The notes: a model not told the origin generated them from the letters alone. Shown: positions 51,190 to 60,840, counted from the stretch's first letter. The stretch is 64,000 nt of DNA from UBA6163 sp031411655 (GCA_031411655.1 JANOBM010000157.1:1-64000), one strand, 5' to 3'. Made by a program: numbers and translations.

Positions 51190-52392
51190 ATGTCACATTC
51201 AAACGGTTCGAGTAGCCCGGCCCCAACAGCACCCGTGGGGGGGGCAGAGGCCGCCATCGCGAGACTCAAGCAATCGCTGACGAAGGACCGGCAGGCCCTG
51301 GAAGTCGACAAGATTTTCAAGGCACTGGTAAAGCTGGAGGGCTCGGACTTGCACCTCAAGGTAGGTCAACCACCGATGGTGCGGGTCAAAGGTGACCTAC
51401 GTCCGCTCAATCGACCCGTGATCGACAACGACGAAATGGTACGGTTGTTGATTCCGATGATGGACGATCGAAACCTGGCCATTTTTGAAAAAGAGGGTGG
51501 GGCTGACTTCGCGCATGTGGTCGACATCGACGGAGTGAATTGGCGTTTCCGCGTTAACCTACTCAAGCAGCTGGGTAAGATCGGCTTGGTGGCACGCCGG
51601 ATTAGCAACTTCATTCCCGACTTTCGTGGACTTTATTTGCCCGATTCGATCGAACACCTTTGCCATTACGATCAAGGCATGGTGTTGCTTGCAGGCGTGA
51701 CGGGTTCCGGCAAGAGCACAACGATCTCGTCGATGCTCAACTATATCAATAGCATTTATCGCAAGCACATTTTGACGCTCGAGGATCCGATCGAGTTTGT
51801 TTACAAGGATGATAAGTGCTTGATCAACCAACGCGAAGTCGGACAAGACGTCCTGGACTTCAAGGTCGGAATGAAGCATGCCGTTCGCGAAGACCCCGAT
51901 ATTATTCTTGTGGGAGAGCTTCGAGATGAAGAAACGTTTATGACCGCCATTCACGCGGCGGAAACAGGCCACCTCGTTTTTGGAACGATTCACGCGTCGA
52001 GCGCTTCAACAACCATCGGGCGTATTCTGGACTTGTTTCCCGAGGAGATGCACGGTGCTATTCGAGGCGCTATCGCCTTTAATATGAAAGGTATCGTTGC
52101 GCAAAAACTGCTCAAGAGCATTAAGCCCGGAGTATCTCGAGTGCCAACTTGCGAAGTCATGACCTTCAATCCAATCGTCAAAAAGCTTGTACTTGAAGGA
52201 CACGATGCGAAGTTGCCGGATGCGATTCGAATCGGTGCCGAAGATGGAATGCAAGACTTTACAATGAGCTTGAAGCAGTTAATCGATGACGAGCTGATCG
52301 ATCGTCCGACCGCATTCGAAGTAGCCCCAAATAAGGATGCTCTCAAGATGGCGCTCAAGGGCATCGACGTCAAAGCGCCAGGCATCATCTAG
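51190..52392 (+). CDS. pilT: Type IV pilus retraction ATPase PilT
   Basis: A 400-aa hexameric ATPase. The N-terminal PAS-like domain has GSDLHLKVGQPPMVRVKGDL. Walker A is GVTGSGKSTT (about residues 169-178), Walker B/Asp box is DPDIILVGELRDEETF (about 236-251), and the His box is GHLVFGTIHASSAS. The EDPIEFVYKDDKCLINQREVG stretch, cited in part, fits PilT. All catalytic features are intact. It is followed after about 100 nt by a GspE-like gene whose catalytic residues are lost. The ATG at 51190 was preferred; a longer frame to 51112 has no support. Confidence 0.93.
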   Translation: MSHSNGSSSPAPTAPVGGAEAAIARLKQSLTKDRQALEVDKIFKALVKLEGSDLHLKVGQPPMVRVKGDLRPLNRPVIDNDEMVRLLIPMMDDRNLAIFEKEGGADFAHVVDIDGVNWRFRVNLLKQLGKIGLVARRISNFIPDFRGLYLPDSIEHLCHYDQGMVLLAGVTGSGKSTTISSMLNYINSIYRKHILTLEDPIEFVYKDDKCLINQREVGQDVLDFKVGMKHAVREDPDIILVGELRDEETFMTAIHAAETGHLVFGTIHASSASTTIGRILDLFPEEMHGAIRGAIAFNMKGIVAQKLLKSIKPGVSRVPTCEVMTFNPIVKKLVLEGHDAKLPDAIRIGAEDGMQDFTMSLKQLIDDELIDRPTAFEVAPNKDALKMALKGIDVKAPGII

Positions 52393-52491
52393 TCTCATTG
52401 CACACGAACCTCAATCCTTGTCTGCGCGGTGACCTTTCACCGCGTGTCGTCACGTAACCATCTGATCCCTCGAACCCGCAAACCTGAATCA

Positions 52492-53823
52492 ATGGCCGCA
52501 GCTCAAGAAGAAATCCAGATTTGGCAAACCGCGCCGCCGGCAATGCTTTTGCCTAAGATCAGTGACAAGAGCCAGCAACAATCACTGCTCATCTTGGCAA
52601 GGCAAAATCCCGGCTATAACGTTGCTGCCGGACAGACGGGACACGCGCTCATTTCTCGCGCATCACACATGCTGCTTGATTTTTCTCAAGCGGCATGTGC
52701 GATTCGTTATCAAATTGATGGTCAATGGGAGCAACTGCCACCGTTGCCACGTGACGTTGGCGACGCCATGTTGATCGCGTTCAAGCAAGTCTGCCAGCTC
52801 AATCCTGCGGATCGGCGCAGCGCACAAACCGGAAAATGCGACGTCAAAATTCAACGTGATAAGTACGTCTTAACGGTACAAAGTCAGGGCATTCCGACCG
52901 GCGAAAGAGTTTTGATTCGGATCGAAACGGAAAAAATCCCGTTCGCAAGGCTCGAAGATCTTGGGATGCGCGATGCCATGATTGAGCAGTTCCGCGCTGC
53001 CCTTAATTCGGAAGGTTCAACCGTCATCGTCAGTTGTCCTAAAGCCACCGGGCTGACCACGACCTGGAACGTTTCGATCAACGCCGCCGATCGGTTTGTA
53101 AGGGACTTTCAAGCGGTTGAACCTGAGACTGAAAAAGAACCCGACATTATCAATATCAACTCCAACTTCTACGGTGGCTCCACCGGACTCACCGCCGCCG
53201 AGTTGATGCGAAAGATCATCTTAAAGGAACCTGATGTCTTTTTATTTCCGACTATCCCGGATGACGATGCTTTTTTAATGGCGCTTGACCAGACGGCAAA
53301 AGTTCAAAAACAAGTGATCGCTCGCTTTTCGTCCAACACCGCTGTTGAAGCAGCAGCGAAGATCGTTGCTCAGTATCCAAAGTCGGCAAAGCAGTTTACT
53401 GCCACCTTGAAAGCGATCATCAATCAGCGGCTCGTTAGGCGGCTGTGCGAAAAATGCAAGGTAAGTTTCACTCCGCCCCCGGCACTATTGCAACGACTGG
53501 GTATTCCGGCGGGGCGAGTCTCACAGCTTTACCAACCGTTTGTCCCACCGCCAATTGAGCAACAGGTTGACGCAAACGGGAAGCCTGCACCGATCATCCC
53601 TTGTGCGGCTTGCCAAGGCCGGAGTTACTTCGGACGGATTGCAATTTTCGAGTTGCTTCAGCCGGGCGATACACTGAAGGCGGCGTTATTGAAGACGCAG
53701 GATATTGCGGCACTTTCCAAAATAGCAAGGGAAGAAGGGCATCGGTCCCTTCAAGCCGAAGCGGTGCTGACCGTCGCTCGCGGCCTTACGAGCCTCGAGG
53801 AGCTCAAACGCATTTTCGCATAG
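52492..53823 (+). CDS. Degenerate GspE/PilB-type secretion ATPase homologue
   Basis: A 443-aa homologue of type II/IV secretion ATPases. The zinc module is intact (CEKCKVSF, then CAACQGRSYFGRIAIFELL), placing it in the GspE/PilB branch. The ATPase motifs are not. The position of Walker A reads SCPKATGLTTTW (residues about 181-192): the GxGKT lysine has become leucine. The Walker B/Asp box reads LKEPDVFLFPTIPDDD, and the His box is unrecognisable (FSSNTAVEAAAKI). It is likely a non-hydrolysing partner or regulator, perhaps in mixed complexes with the PilT just upstream. It is also shorter than active GspE/PilB (about 500-570 aa). The ATG at 52492 was chosen over an upstream in-frame start. Confidence 0.82.
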   Translation: MAAAQEEIQIWQTAPPAMLLPKISDKSQQQSLLILARQNPGYNVAAGQTGHALISRASHMLLDFSQAACAIRYQIDGQWEQLPPLPRDVGDAMLIAFKQVCQLNPADRRSAQTGKCDVKIQRDKYVLTVQSQGIPTGERVLIRIETEKIPFARLEDLGMRDAMIEQFRAALNSEGSTVIVSCPKATGLTTTWNVSINAADRFVRDFQAVEPETEKEPDIININSNFYGGSTGLTAAELMRKIILKEPDVFLFPTIPDDDAFLMALDQTAKVQKQVIARFSSNTAVEAAAKIVAQYPKSAKQFTATLKAIINQRLVRRLCEKCKVSFTPPPALLQRLGIPAGRVSQLYQPFVPPPIEQQVDANGKPAPIIPCAACQGRSYFGRIAIFELLQPGDTLKAALLKTQDIAALSKIAREEGHRSLQAEAVLTVARGLTSLEELKRIFA

Positions 53824-53893
53824 TATTGCTGCGGAGGTTTTTGGGAAGTTCAATCGCATACGCGTTCAGTGTGATCAGGTATAGTTTCGCAGT

Positions 53894-56509
53894 ATGGGAA
53901 AGATACGCGAGAAACCCGCTCGATACGCGACCGCGACGGCTGCCAGCAGTTCGGTCCTTCGTATCCGTGGCGCAAGGGTGCACAATCTTCGTGACATCAA
54001 TGTCGACATCCCGCACGGCCAACTGACTGTTATCACAGGCGTTTCGGGGAGCGGAAAGAGTTCCCTCGCGTTTGATACGATCTACGCGGAAGGGCAGCGG
54101 CAATACATCGAAAGTTTGTCGGCATACGCACGCCAGTTTCTCGATCAAATTCCGCGTCCCGATGTCGATCATGTCGATGGCCTCCAGCCAACGCTTTGCA
54201 TCGATCAAAAAACGAGCTCGACACACCCGCGTTCAACGGTCGGAACGGTTACAGAAATCCATGACTACCTGCGGCTTTTGTACGCACGTGTTGGACTGCC
54301 TCACTGCACAGGATGTGGCCAATCGGTCACACGGCAATCAGCCGATGTGATCTTTGATTGGTTGCGATCGCTGGAACCTGAATCAAAGGTAGTGCTGCTT
54401 GCACCAATCATTCGCGGCCGACGCGGTGCGCATCGCGAAGTGTTTGAGCAAATCAGAAAAAATGGATGGCTAAGAGCCCGGGTCGATGGTGAGATTCATT
54501 CGCTCGATGACCTCCCCGAGTTGTCGCCACGAAAGCTTCATACCATTGAAGCCGTAGTTGACCGATTAGTCATTCGAAAGGGAAACGAAGACCGTCTTAC
54601 CGAGTCAACACAAACAGCTTTGCGAGCTGGCGTGGGGGTAATGACAGCCTTGGTAATGAGGCCGACTGTTGAGGAGCCGACTGCCGAGGTTTGGGATGAG
54701 AAACTACTCAGTACGCTATTCGCTTGCCCGCAGTGCGGTAAAAGTTTTGAGGAACTTGAGCCTCGCAGTTTCAGTTTCAACAGCCCGTATGGCGCCTGCC
54801 CTGCCTGCGCGGGCCTCGGACAGAGGGATGGGGTTATTTGTAGCCAATGCGATGGCGGACGACTCAAGCCCGAATCGCTTGCCGTCACCATTCGAGACCA
54901 GTCGATCGCGAGGCTTACCTCACAATCAATTGCTGATCTTGTCGATTTCTTTGATCAATTGGTCGAACATCTTCCATCACTACAGCGAGCGATTGGAAGC
55001 CCGATCGCCCGCGAAGTGTCCAAACGCTTAAGATTTTTAACTCGAGTGGGTGTCGGCTACTTATCGCTCGACCGATCGGCCGATTCACTCAGTGGAGGCG
55101 AATTGCAGCGAGTACGCCTTGCCAGCAGCATTGGGACAGGGCTTGTGGGAGTCTGTTATGTACTTGACGAGCCATCCATTGGGTTGCATCCGTCCGACAA
55201 TGACCGCTTGATCGAATCGATTCGGGATTTACAAAACCAAGGAAACACGATCGTTGTTGTCGAACACGATGAGTCGATGATGTGGGCTTGCAACCATTTG
55301 ATCGATATGGGACCGGGGGCAGGCAACCGTGGGGGGCAAATCATCAGCCAAGGCACACCAGTTTCGGTAGCACGCGACCCCCTGTCGCTGACCGGTAACT
55401 ATCTTGCAAAAACCATTAGCGTGCCTTTTTCCCGCGAACGGCGAAAGCCTTCGGTCTCCTCTTTTTTGCGACTCGTCGGTGCGTCGACGCATAATCTCAA
55501 AAACGTGGACGTTCGATTTCCGCTTGGATTGCTCATCGGCGTGACGGGTGTTTCGGGTAGTGGAAAAAGTTCATTGGTGAACGACACCCTTGTACCCGCA
55601 GTGGCTCAAGCTTTGCGGAAAGCGGGGCGCCCGGCCGCGTCGATCATTGAAGCCGACATGGGTACTGTCATGGCGGCGTCCCGCTTCAAAGAACTTCATG
55701 GAATTGAGAATGTTGATAAGTTAATTCCCATCGATCAATCGCCAATCGGTCGGGGGCCGCGAAGTTGTCCAGCGACTTATGCTGGATTGCTCGATGAGAT
55801 TCGCAAAGTATTTGCTGCGACAAGAGAAGCAAAGCAACGTGGATTCACAAGCAGTCGATTTAGCTTCAATGCAGCTCAAGGACGATGTGAGTTGTGTAAG
55901 GGACAGGGGTGCGAAAAGATCGAAATGAATTTCTTAAGCGACCTGCTTGTGACCTGCTCACGGTGCAATGGCAAAAGATTCAATCGCCAAACGTTGATGG
56001 TTCGGTTCAAGGGCAAGAATGTCGCGGACGTGCTCGACATGTCAGTCGATACGGCGTTGGAATTCTTCGAGAACATTCCCAAAGTCCATCGGTTGCTCTC
56101 CTCTCTGAACGATATTGGCCTCGGCTATTTGCAGCTTGGTCAATCGAGCACGACCCTGAGCGGCGGTGAGGCGCAGCGGCTTAAACTCGGTACCGAGCTC
56201 GCTCGAACGCAAACTGGTCGAACCGTTTATGTGCTTGACGAACCAACTACTGGATTGCATTTCGCCGATGTCGCGAGACTCTTGGGTGTGCTTCAGAGAC
56301 TGGTTGATGCGGGCAATACCGTGATCGTGATTGAGCACAATTTGGATGTGGTTCGGGCCTGTGATTGGATAATCGACATCGGGCCGGTGGGTGGCGTTGG
56401 CGGGGGAATTGTGTTGGCAGAAGGAACGCCAGAGTCGGTCGCAGCAATCAAGGGTAACGCTACGGGCCGCTACTTGGGAGCCGCTTTAGGTGCTAAGCCA
56501 GCTCCGTGA
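53894..56509 (+). CDS. uvrA: UvrA-type excinuclease subunit with shortened ATPase domain I
   Basis: An 871-aa UvrA-family protein (typical length about 940-970). Both ABC cassettes are complete: GVSGSGKSS twice, SLSGGELQRV and TLSGGEAQRL, CYVLDEPSIGL and YVLDEPTTGL. The UvrB-binding region is present (PIIRGRRGAHREVFEQIR…LHTIEAVVDRLV) and the second zinc module is intact (CELCKGQGCEK…CSRCNGKRF). The 'insertion domain' normally between the paired cysteines of the first module is gone: GACPACAGLG is followed after about 9 residues by CSQCDGG, where canonical UvrA has roughly 100. It should still load UvrB but with changed DNA contacts; it may be a specialised second UvrA. Its 3' end overlaps the opposite-strand gene by 40 nt. 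Confidence 0.9.
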   Translation: MGKIREKPARYATATAASSSVLRIRGARVHNLRDINVDIPHGQLTVITGVSGSGKSSLAFDTIYAEGQRQYIESLSAYARQFLDQIPRPDVDHVDGLQPTLCIDQKTSSTHPRSTVGTVTEIHDYLRLLYARVGLPHCTGCGQSVTRQSADVIFDWLRSLEPESKVVLLAPIIRGRRGAHREVFEQIRKNGWLRARVDGEIHSLDDLPELSPRKLHTIEAVVDRLVIRKGNEDRLTESTQTALRAGVGVMTALVMRPTVEEPTAEVWDEKLLSTLFACPQCGKSFEELEPRSFSFNSPYGACPACAGLGQRDGVICSQCDGGRLKPESLAVTIRDQSIARLTSQSIADLVDFFDQLVEHLPSLQRAIGSPIAREVSKRLRFLTRVGVGYLSLDRSADSLSGGELQRVRLASSIGTGLVGVCYVLDEPSIGLHPSDNDRLIESIRDLQNQGNTIVVVEHDESMMWACNHLIDMGPGAGNRGGQIISQGTPVSVARDPLSLTGNYLAKTISVPFSRERRKPSVSSFLRLVGASTHNLKNVDVRFPLGLLIGVTGVSGSGKSSLVNDTLVPAVAQALRKAGRPAASIIEADMGTVMAASRFKELHGIENVDKLIPIDQSPIGRGPRSCPATYAGLLDEIRKVFAATREAKQRGFTSSRFSFNAAQGRCELCKGQGCEKIEMNFLSDLLVTCSRCNGKRFNRQTLMVRFKGKNVADVLDMSVDTALEFFENIPKVHRLLSSLNDIGLGYLQLGQSSTTLSGGEAQRLKLGTELARTQTGRTVYVLDEPTTGLHFADVARLLGVLQRLVDAGNTVIVIEHNLDVVRACDWIIDIGPVGGVGGGIVLAEGTPESVAAIKGNATGRYLGAALGAKPAP

Positions 56510-57744
56510 TACTGGCGATTAAACTCATCACCGCTGAACGGATTGGCGACTGTCGGGAGCCTCTTGGGGCGCGGTGCTCCGGGACTCACATTTGCAGCGG
56601 GTGGTGCATCCGATGACGTTGGAGTCACGACGGTTGAACCGATCGAAGGGCCAATTACAGGTGCTGGATAGCCCGCCGGAACCAAGCCTTGCAAACGATT
56701 GCTGTCGACTTCCAGCTTGCCCACAAGGCTGCCATCTGGGTCATAAATCAATTCGCCATCACTATCGATTGCGAATCCGTTGGGAACGGTGCCCGATTCG
56801 TCGGAGCCGCCAATGCCGTGCTTCGACAATCCGGTCGGAGCGATCATCGGTACCGACGAAATGGGTGAATTGAAGCTGGCCCGAGACGTGACGTGAGGCT
56901 GTGGGTAGGCGCCAAGTTGGCCTAGCCACTGCTTTAGCGTTTCAGAAGCCACTTGGACATTTTGTCCCCGGGTTGAATCCCCCGACGTTCCGTGCGGCGT
57001 CGTCGTGTAGCGCAACAGTTCGCTTGAGAACGGGTCGCCCATATTGATAAAGGGTAGAGTGGCTGCGAGATTTCGCTGTGTCATTCGCGCCGATAATCGT
57101 ACGTTTACGCCAAGATGACTCAGTTGCCACTGAGTCGACGAGGGAGCGCGATGGCAGCCCGCATTTCCGCAGCGATTGATAAGCATCGGCTGGACGCGTG
57201 TCGCAAACATGGAAACAGCGTCCGGCGATACATCAATCGGCAACGAAGGTGAGTCATTCTTTGCTTCGTCAGTGGATGGTGCTGATGGGAAGCTGGCAAT
57301 CACCGCTGAACGCGGAGCGCGAGCAGAGTCAATCTGCCTCTTAATGTGTATGTTGTCGGGGTGAGTTGGGTCGATGAATGCGAGTGCTTCGAGTTCCTTT
57401 TCGGCAAGATCAAGCAATCCATGCCGCAAGCACCAACGGGCCTCTTCCGCATGGACCGAAGCGTTTCGATAGGTGCGCTGACTCACACGGTGCGAGTAAA
57501 GTTCTTCAAGCGTCGACGCAATATGCGACACCTGATTTCGTCGAAGCCGTAATTGGCTACCATCGGGGCGACGAAGGATTACCGAGTCGCCTTCGACTTG
57601 CGGGTCTCCTTTCAAAACGTTGCCATTAGTTAGCAACACCAATGCAGCGTTTTCGTTTGCCCGCACGACGCTGAGCAATGACGGCATCACACACAACCAA
57701 ACGGCTGTAATCGTCATACGGTGGAGGAAGCGGGGGGCTAACAT
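56470..57744 (-). CDS. Secreted planctomycete protein with CX4CH motif
   Basis: A 424-aa exported protein (signal peptide ends near VVRA). The N-terminal part has NGNVLKGDPQVEGDSVILRR, an SH3-like/small beta barrel seen in planctomycete proteins, followed by a helical region (HAEEARWCLRHGLLDLAEKELE). The central C192-GNAG-C197-H198 is like a c-type heme motif but with four residues between the cysteines. This fits the 'CxxxxCH' variants seen in some planctomycete cytochrome-like proteins; heme attachment is not proven. The C-terminal 180 residues are Pro/Ser/Gly-rich and repetitive. No enzymatic fold was recognised. The gene converges on uvrA and its last 40 nt overlap uvrA's coding end. Confidence 0.7.
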   Translation of the reverse strand: MLAPRFLHRMTITAVWLCVMPSLLSVVRANENAALVLLTNGNVLKGDPQVEGDSVILRRPDGSQLRLRRNQVSHIASTLEELYSHRVSQRTYRNASVHAEEARWCLRHGLLDLAEKELEALAFIDPTHPDNIHIKRQIDSARAPRSAVIASFPSAPSTDEAKNDSPSLPIDVSPDAVSMFATRVQPMLINRCGNAGCHRAPSSTQWQLSHLGVNVRLSARMTQRNLAATLPFINMGDPFSSELLRYTTTPHGTSGDSTRGQNVQVASETLKQWLGQLGAYPQPHVTSRASFNSPISSVPMIAPTGLSKHGIGGSDESGTVPNGFAIDSDGELIYDPDGSLVGKLEVDSNRLQGLVPAGYPAPVIGPSIGSTVVTPTSSDAPPAANVSPGAPRPKRLPTVANPFSGDEFNRQYHGAGLAPKAAPK

Positions 57745-58107
57745 GACGGTGCTATAGCAAATCGTTAGGACACGGCAACAGAGGGATTTTTTACCCGTTC
57801 ACGGCACGTCCGTAGTGAGATGCTTCCAGTCGGTAGTCACCCCCAGGAACCATTGAAACCCGTTCGTAGGCTTCTGTCGGGATACGTCGCCAGACGCGAA
57901 TGTTTGCGCGAGGCTTTAGTGTCTAGCTCCGTGACTTGCGGGAAAACTCAGTTTTCGTCGCGGTGGTAGGCGGATTGGCCGGCGAGCCTATGAATTCACG
58001 CAGATTTGACGTAGAATGGTCAGCTAACGTGAGTGCGCGTTAGCCACAGTTACATCGGCCGGTTGGTGTTGGATGCTAGCACTGAAATCGGTTCCCGCCT
58101 TTAGCAA
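57745..58107. other. Intergenic region before the DUF1549/DUF1553 gene
   Basis: About 360 bases between divergent genes. It must hold both promoters, but no consensus pair is clear. No tRNA, riboswitch or strong hairpin seen. Confidence 0.4.
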
Positions 58108-60816
58108 ATGTCGTTTTTTGAGATGCAATTCTTTGTGCGGCGCTGCGTGATGTACCGACTCGCATTGGGACTCGTAGTTATTGCGTTTTCGTCGTCCATA
58201 AGTCTGGATGATTCGGTTGCCACGGCAGACGACGGAATGGACTTTTTTGAGTCCAAGGTCCGTCCTGTACTAGTGGAGCATTGCTATAGCTGTCACAGCG
58301 TTGAAGCCGCTGAATCCAACGGCGAGCTTAACGTCGATAGCGGTCCCGCGTTAATACGAGGCGGAACGAGAGGCCCGGCGATCGTGAAAGGATCGCCCGA
58401 TCAAAGCGCGCTGATTCGAGCCGTGAATTATTCGGATTCCGACATGCAAATGCCTCCTGATGGCAAGCTATCCGACGACAAAATCGCTGATCTCAGACGT
58501 TGGATCGAAATGGGTGCACCCGATCCAAGAGTGGAGACGAAAAGTGTTACTCCCGAGGAAGCGAAAGCATCTTTGCTTGCCAAGAAGAAGGACTTAGCGC
58601 AGTCCCATTGGGCCTACCAACGACTGAAACGCCTAGGCGAGCCCGATGCCGCCGCCTCCTCCGATCCTTGGGTCAGAGACCCTATCGATGCATGGGTCTT
58701 AATGAAGCTAAAAGAAAAGCAGTTGTCTCACTCGCCCGATGCGGAGCGTCGCACACTTGTTCGGCGCGCCCACTACGACTTAACCGGCTTGCCCCCAAGT
58801 TGGAAGCAGATGGATACCGCGGTCAACAATTCAAGTTCTGATTGGTACGAGCAATTAGTCGATGAGTTGATTGATTCGCCAGCGTTTGGCGAGCGAATGG
58901 CACGACGATGGATGGATGTAGCACGATACGCGGATAATAAGGGGTACGTGTTTGAAGAGAACCGAGAGTACCCGGATGCCTATCGTTATCGTGATTGGCT
59001 CATTCGATCGTTCAACGATGATTTGACCTATGTCGACTTCATCAAGTATCAACTCGTCGCCGATCGCCTTGACCCGCAAAATGCGAATGGGCATTTGAAT
59101 GCGATGGGTATGTTGACGTTGGGTAGGCGGTTTTTGCAGAACCAAAACGACATCGCCGATGATCGCATCGATGTTGTCACCCGCGGTTTTCTAGGAGTTA
59201 CGGCCGCTTGTGCACGGTGTCATGATCACAAGTTTGACGCTGTCTCCCAGGCAGACTACTACTCGTTGCACGGTGCGTTTGTCGGTAGCCAAGAACCAGG
59301 TGGTGAACCATCTCCACTACGACTCGTTGACCGAGAGCAGCAAGACGAGACGTTCGTTTATCTTCGCGGCCAACCGGGAAATCGAGGACCAAAAATTGAA
59401 CGGAAGTTTTTTGAGTTTCTCGAAGGCGATAAGCCGCGCCCACTGAGCACAGGAAGCGGGCGCTTCGAATTAGCAGAATCGATTGCGGCCCCCGATAATC
59501 CATTGACCGCTCGTGTTTATGTCAATCGCGTTTGGGGATGGATTTTCGGTTCTCCCATTGTGGATACGCCAAGCGATTTTGGTTTGCGCTGCGAGCCACC
59601 GATCCACCAAGCGGTACTTGACGACTTGTCGTTGAAGTTCATCGAAGAAGGCTGGAGCACAAAGCAATTGGTCCGCCGAATCGTGTTGTCGTCGACCTAT
59701 CGGCAATCCAGTATGGCGAATCCTCGCTCGATACAAGTCGATCCCGAGAATCGATACTTTTGGCGAGCGAATCGTAAGCGAGCGGATTTTGAATCCTATC
59801 GCGATTCGATGTTGCTCGTCGCCGGGATTCTGGACCCTGCCGTTGGGGGCAAGAGTGAAATCATTCACGCGGCTCCCTTTTCGAAAAGGCGTACCGTCTA
59901 CGCATACATTGATCGCCAAAACCTCCCGCAATTGTTTCGTACCTTTGATTTCGCTTCCCCCGATGCCCATGTGCCCCAGCGAGCACAAACCACGGTCCCG
60001 CAACAGGGGCTTGTCTTGCTTAATAGTGACATGATGAGGCAATTCGTTCAGCCGTTGGCTGATGAGGCGTTAAGGATCGGAAAAGCCGAGGCTAGCACCG
60101 GTGGTAAAGTGAAAGGTATCGCTACGTCCATTCGGTGGCTCTATCGCCAGATCCTTGCACGCGAGCCGTCGACTCAAGAAGTTGAACTGATGTCGATGTT
60201 TGTCGATAAGACAGATACTTCATTGCCGCCGACGCTGCAAAATGTCTGGAGTTATGGTTATGGCAGCGTTAATCCAAAAACGGGTCGAGTCATTGCCTTT
60301 CATCCTTTTTCAGAAGTCCATGACCATGCATGGCGTACATCGGCGGAATTTCCAGACCCCAAAACAGGCTGGGTAACGTTGAATGCTGCCGGCGGACACC
60401 CTGGCAAATCAGCAGGGTGGAGCACGATTCGACGGTGGACGGCACCAAAAAAAGGAATCGTTGAAATCAACGGGCAGATCAATCGACCAGCGATCGAGGG
60501 CGACGGCGTCCGCGGGCGACTGGTTGTGGGGGCGCAGAAGCAGATCCAAGCTTGGGCCGTCCCAACAGGTACTGTTCCAGCACGCGTGGAGCGACTCGAC
60601 GTGGAGGCCGGTGAAAGTGTCGACTTCATTGTCGATTGCGTTGATAACGAAAATTCCGATTCGTATTCGTGGCAGGTTACCATTCGTTATCAAGGGGAGT
60701 CCACTGACTACGATTCTAAGCGTGACTACTCCGAAGCGATTCCTGCTCGTGATACCGTTTGGCATCAGATAGCACAGGCACTTTTGATGACCAATGAGTT
60801 TTGCTTCGTCGATTAG
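58108..60816 (+). CDS. DUF1549/DUF1553 planctomycete cytochrome protein (PSCyt1)
   Basis: A 902-aa exported protein. After the signal peptide comes a cytochrome c-like PSCyt1 domain with CYSCH (about residue 54) and an MQMPPDGKLSDD distal region. Then comes DUF1549 (about 180-400, RRAHYDLTGLPP, FGERMARRWMDVARYADNKGY), a CARCHDHKFD second CxxCH, and DUF1553 (about 470-700, NPLTARVYVNRVWGWIFG). About 150 residues (712-862) of a beta-rich insert separate the DUF1553 body from its usual end (WHQIAQALLMTNEFCFVD). The family is paired with DUF1501 throughout planctomycetes, as here, and is linked to polysaccharide degradation; its reaction is unknown. A start at 58150 is an alternative. Confidence 0.9.
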   Translation: MSFFEMQFFVRRCVMYRLALGLVVIAFSSSISLDDSVATADDGMDFFESKVRPVLVEHCYSCHSVEAAESNGELNVDSGPALIRGGTRGPAIVKGSPDQSALIRAVNYSDSDMQMPPDGKLSDDKIADLRRWIEMGAPDPRVETKSVTPEEAKASLLAKKKDLAQSHWAYQRLKRLGEPDAAASSDPWVRDPIDAWVLMKLKEKQLSHSPDAERRTLVRRAHYDLTGLPPSWKQMDTAVNNSSSDWYEQLVDELIDSPAFGERMARRWMDVARYADNKGYVFEENREYPDAYRYRDWLIRSFNDDLTYVDFIKYQLVADRLDPQNANGHLNAMGMLTLGRRFLQNQNDIADDRIDVVTRGFLGVTAACARCHDHKFDAVSQADYYSLHGAFVGSQEPGGEPSPLRLVDREQQDETFVYLRGQPGNRGPKIERKFFEFLEGDKPRPLSTGSGRFELAESIAAPDNPLTARVYVNRVWGWIFGSPIVDTPSDFGLRCEPPIHQAVLDDLSLKFIEEGWSTKQLVRRIVLSSTYRQSSMANPRSIQVDPENRYFWRANRKRADFESYRDSMLLVAGILDPAVGGKSEIIHAAPFSKRRTVYAYIDRQNLPQLFRTFDFASPDAHVPQRAQTTVPQQGLVLLNSDMMRQFVQPLADEALRIGKAEASTGGKVKGIATSIRWLYRQILAREPSTQEVELMSMFVDKTDTSLPPTLQNVWSYGYGSVNPKTGRVIAFHPFSEVHDHAWRTSAEFPDPKTGWVTLNAAGGHPGKSAGWSTIRRWTAPKKGIVEINGQINRPAIEGDGVRGRLVVGAQKQIQAWAVPTGTVPARVERLDVEAGESVDFIVDCVDNENSDSYSWQVTIRYQGESTDYDSKRDYSEAIPARDTVWHQIAQALLMTNEFCFVD

Positions 60817-60840
60817 AACTACTTGTTCGGACTTGAGTAA

